Shown piece after piece: positions 1 through 5,821 of a stretch of 6,298 bases of DNA; position 1 is the stretch's first letter; the number at the start of each line of letters is the position of its first letter. The position numbers and the translations under genes are program-made. The DNA is from Nitrospiraceae bacterium UBA6898. GTDB taxonomy: Bacteria > Nitrospirota > Thermodesulfovibrionia > Thermodesulfovibrionales > UBA6898. The stretch spans positions 1 to 6,298 of the forward strand of contig DKBO01000138.1 in NCBI GenBank assembly GCA_002448975.1, given 5' to 3'. Under the pieces are notes generated by a model. That model was given only the letters and a program-made list of their open reading frames with translations. It searched no databases and was not told the origin of the DNA.

Positions 1-23
1 TTCAAATCCCTGCACCGCCACCA
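1..23 (+). tRNA. 3' end of a tRNA gene, cut by the window edge
   Basis: The first 23 bases fit the end of a tRNA. They read as a T-loop TTCAAAT (1-7), the 3' side of the T-stem CCCTG (8-12), the 3' side of the acceptor stem CACCGCC (13-19), discriminator A (20) and an encoded CCA (21-23). The implied 5' acceptor strand is GGCGGTG, outside the window. The anticodon is not visible, so the amino acid cannot be read. Discriminator A and a G1-C72 pair would suit an elongator tRNA-Met among others, and the lack of U at position 70 argues against alanine. Plus orientation makes it convergent with the minus-strand operon. Confidence 0.85.
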
Positions 24-40
24 ACACTCCTTAACCTCAT

Positions 41-69
41 ACAAAAAAAGGGTGCTCTTCTTTTTTTGT
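41..69. terminator. A-tract/T-tract hairpin, possible bidirectional terminator
   Basis: A perfect 10-bp inverted repeat (ACAAAAAAAG at 41-50, CTTTTTTTGT at 60-69) encloses a 9-nt loop. It lies 17 nt past the tRNA and also downstream of the convergent ogt gene. Each strand presents a run of seven T in its 3' arm, so it could end transcription from both sides. The stem is almost all A-T, unlike a standard GC-rich intrinsic terminator, so the role is uncertain. The rest of 70-160 shows no gene and no stronger hairpin. Confidence 0.4.
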
Positions 70-160
70 GGCCTTTCTTAAAATTTAAAAGCTGACTTGC
101 CTATCTCCCCGTAAAAATTGTATCGGCCAAAAGTGGAATTCTCGGATGTCACTCTTTATC

Positions 161-667
161 TCAGGTCTTTGAGAGTTTGGTGTAGTACTCGATCTCGAGG
201 AGCCGCCGCTTGATATCGATGCCGGAAGAGTATCCGCCGATGGAACCGTCGGACTCAATTATCCTGTGGCAGGGAAATATAATCGGGATGGGATTTTTCC
301 CGAGGGCGTTGCCGACCGCGCGAAAGGCATGGGGTTTGCCGATTCTCTCTGCGATCCACTTATAGGTTTTCGTTTCTCCGTAGTGCACCCCCCTCAGGGC
401 CTCCCAGACCTCTCTCTCAAACTCGGTTCCTTCGACAAAGCTGGTCTTCACCATAAACTCTGTCCTTCCGGCGGTAAAGTATTCTTCAAGCTCCTTCTTC
501 GCCCGTACGCTGACCTTCGTCTGCCGCGGGGTTATACCGGAAGGTTTTTCGAAGATTATGCCGATAAGCGCCGATTGCGCAAAAATGAGATAGAGAGCGC
601 CTATCGGGCTCTTGAGACTGTCATAGTATTCACTATGGTCCGACCTGCTCTGCTTCATACTGCTCAC
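161..667 (-). CDS. ogt: Methylated-DNA--protein-cysteine S-methyltransferase (Ogt/MGMT family)
   Basis: This 168-residue protein is a suicide DNA-repair enzyme that transfers the alkyl group from O6-alkylguanine (and O4-alkylthymine) to its own cysteine. The active-site PCHR motif is at 132-135, with Cys133 as acceptor. The helix-turn-helix segment RAVGNALGKNP (116-126) carries the Arg finger and the conserved Asn120. The motif GGYSSG (144-149) and a KRRLLEIE tail complete the C-terminal domain. Residues 14-80 form the less conserved N-terminal ribonuclease-like fold. There is no AraC-type Ada domain, so it is a stand-alone Ogt type of normal length. The GTG at 667 is preferred over the ATG at 658 because AGAGGT lies 8 nt upstream of it. 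With this start the gene overlaps the end of the kinase gene by 35 nt, which suggests translational coupling and co-expression with the signalling genes. The assignment to the family is secure; the choice between the ogt and ada-C labels is not meaningful here. Confidence 0.95.
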   Translation of the reverse strand: MSSMKQSRSDHSEYYDSLKSPIGALYLIFAQSALIGIIFEKPSGITPRQTKVSVRAKKELEEYFTAGRTEFMVKTSFVEGTEFEREVWEALRGVHYGETKTYKWIAERIGKPHAFRAVGNALGKNPIPIIFPCHRIIESDGSIGGYSSGIDIKRRLLEIEYYTKLSKT

Positions 668-3600
668 TCGAATAGACCTCTACCCGGTCCCCTCCCTTTT
701 TAATGGCATTCGCCAGGGCCCTCTCAGCGCAGAGCATCAGATCTTCGGTCGTCTGGCCGTCAAGGAATACTATACCGACGCTTGCGGTGATCTTGCCCTT
801 CGGCTGTCCTTCTTCATTCTGGAACGGATAGTTCCTGATGATCGCGGTGAATCTGTTGCTGAGTGACAGTCCTGCCGAGATGACCGTGTTCGGGAGAATG
901 ACCGCAAAAGCGTCGCCGCCATAACGAACCACCACGTCTGAACCACGGATGTTCTTCCGCAACAGTTCCGACACTTTTTTCAGAACAATATTGCCGTGAT
1001 ATTCACCGTTATTTTCGACATAGTTGCCGAAGTAGTCAATATCAAGGAGGAGCAGATTGAGCGGCAGTTTGTAGCGCGTTGCCCGCTCGACTTCCTGCGC
1101 GAGCCGTATCTGAAAGTACCGGTGACTGAAGACACCGGTCAGTTCATCGATAAGTCCGGCTCTCTTGGGATAGAGGACCTCAAGCTCTTTGATGTGATCT
1201 ATCATTTCTTTGGTGTCAAAGGCATGCTTTCTGACAATGCGTTCGATCTTCCCCATGAGCGACATCCTGTCCTCAACCGAAATATCCCTCTCCGTTAGGA
1301 TAAATATCGGGATGTTCTTGGTATAGGGATTCTCCTTCAGTTCCTGTATTACATCAAAGCTCAGCATATCAGAAAGGCTGAAGTCCATGAGGATAAGGCT
1401 CGGCCTAAGGGTGGCAGCAAGGTCAATGCCCCTTTTCCCCTCTGAAGCCGTATAGATAAGGTACCCCTGTGGTTCGAAGATCTCTTTAAAAGAGTTGGTG
1501 ATAATTTCCTCCTCCTCGATGATCAGAATCGATGAGGGAAGCACGATCTTACCCTTGGAGATATTCAGTTCATCCAGTTTAGCCAGGAGCGCCGACTTGT
1601 CCAGAGGCTTCATAAGATAATCTGTCGCCCCGAGTGCAAAGGCAAGCTCTTTGTTGTCAATGATCGAATGAATGATGATCGGGATGTCGGAAGTCAGGGG
1701 ATCGCTCTTGAGCGTCTGAAGCACTTCCCACCCGTCCTTTTTCGGAAGCATGACATCGAGGGTGATAGCAAAGGGCCTCATCGTTCGTGCCCTCTCGATC
1801 GCCTCCTCACCATTATATGCGTGTGCCACCTTGTAACCTGACTGGGTGAGGTGGAGGGTAAGGAGTTCTGCCGTATCGAGATCATCCTCAACTACGAGGA
1901 TTAAGGGGGCCTCCTCTTTCATCCAGGGGAAGGAAAGTCCAATGGCCTCAGGCTCTTCAGGCTGAACAGTTTCAACCGGCGACGTTACCGGTACGGTAAA
2001 TGTGAATATGCTGCCCTTGCCGAGGCTGCTTTCAACCGAAATGGTGCCGCCATGGAGTTCAACAAGCTTCTTCGATAGTGCGAGCCCCAGCCCTGCGCCG
2101 CCGTATTCCCGAGAAAGCGTGGTGTCAGCCTGCTCGAACTCATCAAAAATCCTCTCCTTGTCACCCGGTCCGATACCCACGCCGGTATCCCAAACGGAAA
2201 ACTTCAGCTGTTCGACCTTGGCAGGAGACTGGCCCGCAGAGTATCCGGCTGTGTCATCATACGCCACTTCAACGCCTACCTTCCCGCCTTCCGGCGTGAA
2301 CTTGATAGCATTCGATAGCAGGTTATAGAGGATCTGCTTGATCTTTACCCTGTCTGCGGTGATGAAATCGATATCAGACTCAATCTGAGAGGAGATTTCA
2401 ATAGACTTCTTTTCGGCAAGCGGCATCATGATTGATATCACTTCATCAAGAAAATCTGCCGCCAGGAATGTTTCATAGACGATCTCAAACTTGCCGGCCT
2501 CGATCTTTGCGATATCAAGGACATTGTTGATCAGTTCCAGAAGGTGCCTTCCTGCTGCGTTAATGTTCTTTACGTAGCGCTCCTGACTGTCGTTCAGCGG
2601 CCCGAAGCTCTTTTCGAGCAACACATCGGAAAATCCGAGTATCGAGTTCAACGGAGTTCTCAATTCGTGGCTGGTATTAGAAACAAACCTGCTTTTAATC
2701 TGGTTCAGTCGCTCAAGTTCCCTATTCGAACGCTCGAGTTCCTCTGTTCTTTCCAGTACCTTCTGTTCAAGTGTCCGGGTTAACTCTTCAAGCTCGATTG
2801 TCTTCTTGTCGAGCGCACTCCGCAGCTCATTTTCCTCCTTGAGGCTGCGCATGACAAAAATCGTGCCGTACCAGTTCTGCAGGCTGTCCTTGAGAACCAC
2901 GGAATTGAGATTCATCTCGATCTCACTACCGCGGGAATCAACAACAGCAGTAGCATATCCTTTAAGACTCGCACGTTTTGCAAGCTCTTTTTGTAAGGAC
3001 TCTCCCCCATCGCTGCTTCTGATAAGCGACATAATGGTCTTGCCGACGATGTCGTTCCTTGAATAGCCGAGAACCTCAGCAGCCTTATCATTACAGGTAA
3101 TGACAAGGCCATTGGCGTCAGCAATGAGCAGGACGTCATGGGAGGCGCCTGCAAGACCGGCAAACTTCTGTTTGTATTCGTCTACCCCTCTCAGGAGGGA
3201 AAAATGGTCCATGGTCAAACCGATGATACCCGTAGCCAGGGTGAGGGAAGTCTTCTGCCGCTCCGAGAACTGCCTTGGCTTGAAATCGTAGAGATAGAGG
3301 ACACCGGCAACTTCTCCTCGTAAAAGAACGGGGCAGGCAAGCACTGACTTGATCTTTTCACTCATAATTGCAGCGTTGTTGAGGTTCGCGGCCTTCGAGA
3401 TATCCGGAAGTTCGCCGAATTCTCCCTTGCGGAACATCCTGTCGGCAATCTCCTCAGGAAGGGAACTCCACGCCCTGTTTTCGATAAATTTCTTGCTCAG
3501 TCCCTTTGCCGCAAGCATCTTCATCTGTCTTCCGCTGTATGCCGCGATACAGCCTGCAGGAGCGTCTGCAATCTCACGTGTTTTTACGAGCAGCATTTCG

Positions 3601-4016
3601 AAAAAGCTCTCGAGAGAGTCTGCAGAGGAAAGTTTGGTTGCGAGTTGATAAAGAATCTTCTGGTCTGCTGTTGTTTTGATACTCTCTATCTTCGCCCGTT
3701 TCTGCTTTTCAATAATCTCCCAGAGGAAGCGTGCACCAACGCCTTCAATGACCTCTATCTTCTGCTGAAATGCTTCCCGGACCTTATTGCTGATCTCTGC
3801 CTCTCCGGTCACATTGATGACAACATCAGGCATCACCTTGGCAAGGTCTTCGATCATGGCAAAAACGGGGATGTTCCATTTTCTGGCAAGAACGACACCC
3901 GGAGCATCATGTTTCTTTTCATATATGCCGACAAGCGCCGTATTCACATCGCCCCTGAGCAGGGATATGAGCGCACTTCCACCTATGCCGCCTCCGGCGA
4001 TGGCGATCTTAAGCAT
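633..4016 (-). CDS. Cytoplasmic hybrid sensor histidine kinase: Rossmann-GAF-PAS-HisKA-HATPase-REC-REC-GGDEF(degenerate)
   Basis: This 1127-residue kinase has no membrane segment or signal peptide, so it should act in the cytosol. Residues 1-105 look like an NAD(P)-binding Rossmann fold, with GGGIGG at 8-13. A GAF domain spans about 115-275, PAS about 279-392 and a coiled coil about 394-445. HisKA carries the phosphoacceptor His450 in SHELRTP. The HATPase has its N box around N565/N569, G1 DTGVGIG at 610-616 and G2 GGAGLGL at 639-645, so autophosphorylation should be intact. REC1 (705-815) has E710/D711/D712, acceptor Asp754, Ser784 and Lys803. REC2 (829-945) has acceptor Asp878, a glutamate run at 834-837 in the acidic pocket and K930-H instead of K-P. 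The C-terminal GGDEF domain (956-1115) reads GGDAF at 1033-1037 and has lost most catalytic residues, but keeps RxxD (1024-1027). The start is the ATG at 4016, with GGGAAG 8 nt upstream, overlapping the HD-GYP gene by 8 nt. The ligand and the phosphotransfer target are inferred only; the adjacent HD-GYP regulator is the obvious candidate. Confidence 0.93.
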   Translation of the reverse strand: MLKIAIAGGGIGGSALISLLRGDVNTALVGIYEKKHDAPGVVLARKWNIPVFAMIEDLAKVMPDVVINVTGEAEISNKVREAFQQKIEVIEGVGARFLWEIIEKQKRAKIESIKTTADQKILYQLATKLSSADSLESFFEMLLVKTREIADAPAGCIAAYSGRQMKMLAAKGLSKKFIENRAWSSLPEEIADRMFRKGEFGELPDISKAANLNNAAIMSEKIKSVLACPVLLRGEVAGVLYLYDFKPRQFSERQKTSLTLATGIIGLTMDHFSLLRGVDEYKQKFAGLAGASHDVLLIADANGLVITCNDKAAEVLGYSRNDIVGKTIMSLIRSSDGGESLQKELAKRASLKGYATAVVDSRGSEIEMNLNSVVLKDSLQNWYGTIFVMRSLKEENELRSALDKKTIELEELTRTLEQKVLERTEELERSNRELERLNQIKSRFVSNTSHELRTPLNSILGFSDVLLEKSFGPLNDSQERYVKNINAAGRHLLELINNVLDIAKIEAGKFEIVYETFLAADFLDEVISIMMPLAEKKSIEISSQIESDIDFITADRVKIKQILYNLLSNAIKFTPEGGKVGVEVAYDDTAGYSAGQSPAKVEQLKFSVWDTGVGIGPGDKERIFDEFEQADTTLSREYGGAGLGLALSKKLVELHGGTISVESSLGKGSIFTFTVPVTSPVETVQPEEPEAIGLSFPWMKEEAPLILVVEDDLDTAELLTLHLTQSGYKVAHAYNGEEAIERARTMRPFAITLDVMLPKKDGWEVLQTLKSDPLTSDIPIIIHSIIDNKELAFALGATDYLMKPLDKSALLAKLDELNISKGKIVLPSSILIIEEEEIITNSFKEIFEPQGYLIYTASEGKRGIDLAATLRPSLILMDFSLSDMLSFDVIQELKENPYTKNIPIFILTERDISVEDRMSLMGKIERIVRKHAFDTKEMIDHIKELEVLYPKRAGLIDELTGVFSHRYFQIRLAQEVERATRYKLPLNLLLLDIDYFGNYVENNGEYHGNIVLKKVSELLRKNIRGSDVVVRYGGDAFAVILPNTVISAGLSLSNRFTAIIRNYPFQNEEGQPKGKITASVGIVFLDGQTTEDLMLCAERALANAIKKGGDRVEVYSSEQYEAEQVGP
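676..681 (-). promoter_or_regulatory. Ribosome-binding site that decides the ogt start
   Basis: On the minus strand AGAGGT lies 8 nt before the GTG at 667 and 17 nt before the alternative ATG at 658, so the GTG is the better start. The site lies inside the last codons of the kinase gene, so ribosomes finishing the kinase would pass over it. Confidence 0.6.
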
Positions 4017-5013
4017 AGGTGTAACTTCCCTTTGACATAAGCTGCATCATCCGAATGAATATCCCTGTCAGTTCCGGGTCCCATTGCCCGGAAAAGCACT
4101 CTTTTTCCATTAACCAAACGGCCTGCTCTATCGACCGGTTGCCCCGATAAGGACGAACCGATACCATTGCGTCAAACGTATCAAGAATGGCGAGGATCCT
4201 CGCGATAAGGGGAATAGCATCCCCGGAGAGGTTGTCTGGGAACCCGCTTCCGTCCCATCGTTCGTGATGATGTCTGATGCCGGGAAGAATATCCTTCAGA
4301 GACTTGAGGGGCTTGCATATCTCTTCTCCGAGAGCGGGATGCCTTCTGATCTCCTCCAATTCGTTCGTAAGAAGGGCATCTGGCTTCTTGAGGATTGCTT
4401 CGCTCAGGCCTATCTTGCCGATATCATGGAGTATCCCTGCTTTTTTCAACACCTCCAGGTCCTTACACGGGAAACCGAGGAACGAACCGAACTCATGGGC
4501 AAGGTCACCGACCCTGGTGGAATGCCCTTTAGTGTAATGGTCCCGCGCCTCCATGGTGATTACCAGACTGAAAATAATGCTTTCAGAATGGTCAAGCTGA
4601 TCGTGAAGCTCCTTCAATTTCAGGAGAGACCGTATTTTTGTTATCAGTTCCTGCGTGTCAAAGGGCTTGCTGATAAAGTCATCAGCACCCGCCTCAAGAC
4701 CGGCAAGCCTGTTCTTCTTATCACTCAGTGCTGTCACCAGAATAACAGGGATGTATTCCTTTTCGGAAAAGTTCTTCAGCCTTCTACAGAGTTCAAAGCC
4801 ATTAATGCCCGGCATCATGACATCAAGGATGGCAATATCGATCTGATGATTTGCATAGATATCTAGAGCATCGTCGGCGCCTATGGCAGCATGGACCTCC
4901 AGCCCAGCTTTCAGAAATACTGCCTCCATCAGTTCAAGGTTCGGTCGAACATCATCCACGACCAGGACCGATAGTCTCCTCTCCTCTCTTAAACGGCTAA
5001 AAGTGGATCGCAT
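4009..5013 (-). CDS. Response regulator with HD-GYP cyclic di-GMP phosphodiesterase output
   Basis: This 334-residue protein has a receiver domain at about 13-130: acidic pair D20/D21, phosphoacceptor Asp64 in LDVMMP, Thr94 and Lys116. A helical linker follows, then an HD-GYP domain from about 145. Metal ligands of the family are visible as H164 (GHSTR), H196/D197 with K200 (HDIGK), H225, H249/H250 and D278. The signature motif reads HHERWDGSGFP, so GYP is GFP (257-259). The expected reaction is hydrolysis of cyclic di-GMP to pGpG or GMP, switched by phosphorylation of Asp64. Residue 160, four before H164, is Tyr rather than the Glu that supplies an extra ligand in the trinuclear PmGH enzyme, which hints at a two-metal centre. 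The ATG at 5013 is used because no better in-frame start precedes the receiver; no ribosome-binding site is seen. The gene leads a unit with the kinase and ogt. RpfG-like architecture is certain, but its partners are inferred. Confidence 0.95.
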   Translation of the reverse strand: MRSTFSRLREERRLSVLVVDDVRPNLELMEAVFLKAGLEVHAAIGADDALDIYANHQIDIAILDVMMPGINGFELCRRLKNFSEKEYIPVILVTALSDKKNRLAGLEAGADDFISKPFDTQELITKIRSLLKLKELHDQLDHSESIIFSLVITMEARDHYTKGHSTRVGDLAHEFGSFLGFPCKDLEVLKKAGILHDIGKIGLSEAILKKPDALLTNELEEIRRHPALGEEICKPLKSLKDILPGIRHHHERWDGSGFPDNLSGDAIPLIARILAILDTFDAMVSVRPYRGNRSIEQAVWLMEKECFSGQWDPELTGIFIRMMQLMSKGSYTYA

Positions 5014-5019
5014 AGCATG

Positions 5020-5048
5020 ATTTAACCATTAGAATTATAAAAAGTCAA
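5020..5048 (-). promoter_or_regulatory. Candidate promoter of the HD-GYP/kinase/ogt unit
   Basis: On the minus strand TTGACT (5048-5043) and TTAAAT (5025-5020) are separated by 17 nt. Only 6 nt then remain before the ATG at 5013, so transcription would start at or next to the start codon. A competing -10, a perfect TATAAT at 5039-5034, lacks a good -35 at normal spacing (CTTAAA-like) and would give a leader of about 14 nt. Either choice leaves no room for a clear Shine-Dalgarno sequence. The region is strongly AT-rich compared with the flanking genes. Confidence 0.5.
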
Positions 5049-5063
5049 TATTTTTCTTTAAGA

Positions 5064-5075
5064 ATAACGTGTTAT
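5064..5075. repeat. 12-bp dyad upstream of the HD-GYP promoter, possible operator
   Basis: ATAACGTGTTAT is an inverted repeat of 5-bp arms (ATAAC and GTTAT) around a central GT. It lies about 15 bp upstream of the candidate -35 at 5048. A position just upstream of a promoter suits a regulator binding site. Short AT-rich dyads are common by chance, so this is only a candidate. Confidence 0.25.
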
Positions 5076-5105
5076 AGAGATTACTTAACTTTTTTCTTAA
5101 GGAAA

Positions 5106-5321
5106 TCAAATAATGCGGATGCCGGCGAAGTAACAGCAGCTGTCATTCTCGAGATCATTAATGAATGCCCTTTCGATCTCATCATCGAAAAGTATCCTTA
5201 CCATGCAGAAGCCCCCGGCCAGCGTGGAGTGTTGCTCTTCAACCACCTCTCCCTCTCCCCATTGCGGATAACGGAGATGCGCAACCCTGTCACCGACCCT
5301 CAAATAACGTCTTTGCGTCAT
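5106..5321 (-). CDS. Small DUF3553 (Tudor/SH3-like) protein
   Basis: This 71-residue protein matches the pattern of DUF3553. The conserved core is a VGDRVAH block (9-15) followed by WGEGEV (21-26), then hydrophobic strands ending in VRILFDDE (41-48). The same GD-x-V-x-H...WG-x-G-x-V pattern occurs in the C-terminal Tudor-like domain of PcrA/UvrD helicases, which contacts RNA polymerase, so a small nucleic-acid or polymerase-binding barrel is plausible. The family has no settled function. The ATG at 5321 is chosen because the core begins a few residues later. A TTG at 5351 would add ten residues with no family support and no good ribosome-binding site. It lies 92 nt upstream of the HD-GYP gene on the same strand without a convincing terminator between them, so read-through is possible. 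It is divergent from yjbQ. A Cys-Cys pair at 62-63 is noted, with no assigned role. Confidence 0.8.
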   Translation of the reverse strand: MTQRRYLRVGDRVAHLRYPQWGEGEVVEEQHSTLAGGFCMVRILFDDEIERAFINDLENDSCCYFAGIRII

Positions 5322-5327
5322 GCTGAT

Positions 5328-5356
5328 AGTATAGCCCGTAAGTGAAAACAAGGGAA
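5328..5356 (-). promoter_or_regulatory. Candidate promoter of the DUF3553 gene
   Basis: On the minus strand TATACT (5333-5328) lies 6 nt before the ATG at 5321. The hexamer 17 nt further upstream, TTCCCT (5356-5351), is a poor -35. The close -10 and the lack of a ribosome-binding site fit a leaderless transcript. Support is weak on its own and rests on the -10 match and the same geometry at two nearby genes. Confidence 0.35.
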
Positions 5357-5368
5357 TAACAAGCAGCC

Positions 5369-5397
5369 TTGTAGTAACCCCGGCGAGTTGCTATGAT
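5369..5397 (+). promoter_or_regulatory. Candidate promoter of the yjbQ-pdxA unit
   Basis: TTGTAG (5369-5374) and TATGAT (5392-5397) are separated by exactly 17 nt. The -10 matches the consensus at five of six bases. Only 7 nt separate it from the ATG at 5405, so the transcript would begin at or just before the start codon. There is no Shine-Dalgarno sequence, and an in-frame TAA at 5399-5401 excludes an earlier start. Confidence 0.5.
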
Positions 5398-5404
5398 GTA
5401 AGCC

Positions 5405-5821
5405 ATGAAAAGCTTTAGAAAAGAACTCTGGTTCGACATACCTGCACGCAGGGCCTTTATCAATATCACGGCGAAGGCAGAGGAATGCCTGCGAGAAAGC
5501 GGCATACAAGAGGGACTGATGCTGGTGAATGCCATGCATATAACAGCCTCGATCTTCATTAATGACGATGAATCAGGGCTTCATCATGACTTTGACGCGT
5601 GGCTCGAAAGGCTTGCCCCCCATGCGCCTGTTTCGCAGTACCAACACAATACGGGCGAAGATAATGCGGATGGTCACTTGAAACGTCAGATCATGGGCAG
5701 GGAAGCAGTCATAGCCATTACTAAGGGTAAATTTGACTTCGGTCCCTGGGAACAGATCTTTTACGGGGAATTCGACGGCAGGCGAAAGAAACGGGTCCTG
5801 GTAAAAATCATAGGAGAATGA
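5405..5821 (+). CDS. yjbQ: YjbQ family protein (UPF0047, secondary thiamine-phosphate synthase)
   Basis: This 138-residue protein has the usual length and motifs of the YjbQ/UPF0047 family. It has an N-terminal strand block typical of the family, HITASIFIND at 45-54, then a Y-x-H...N...H cluster with H81, N87 and H91, and a C-terminal block GPWEQIFYGEFDGRRKKRV (113-131). The conserved histidines probably bind a metal or phosphate. In E. coli the family has been linked to weak thiamine-phosphate synthase activity that can replace ThiE, but its normal role is unsettled. Family members usually read LGTWQ and FDGPR; here these are FGPWE and FDGRR, which are modest deviations. The ATG at 5405 is the only possible start, because a stop lies two codons upstream. 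The gene ends in an ATGA overlap with pdxA, so the two are probably translated together. Confidence 0.9.
   Translation: MKSFRKELWFDIPARRAFINITAKAEECLRESGIQEGLMLVNAMHITASIFINDDESGLHHDFDAWLERLAPHAPVSQYQHNTGEDNADGHLKRQIMGREAVIAITKGKFDFGPWEQIFYGEFDGRRKKRVLVKIIGE

Noticed and set aside
1..69. An integration site (tRNA 3' end) of a genomic island
   Set aside because: No integrase and no direct repeat of the tRNA end was seen in the window. A tRNA end alone is not evidence.
266..703. A 145-codon plus-strand open frame opposite ogt
   Set aside because: The minus strand holds the PCHR active site and the full Ogt domain, so this is a shadow frame.
3645..4040. A 131-codon plus-strand open frame opposite the kinase N-terminus
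   Set aside because: It is antisense to the Rossmann domain with its GGGIGG loop and shows no motif of its own.
4264..4866. A 200-codon plus-strand open frame opposite the HD-GYP gene
   Set aside because: It lies entirely antisense to a clear REC-HD-GYP gene, shows no recognisable motif and has composition expected of a complementary frame.
5322..5351. A longer DUF3553 protein starting at the TTG at 5351
   Set aside because: The ten extra residues do not fit the family core, no ribosome-binding site precedes the TTG, and the ATG at 5321 has a -10-like box just upstream.
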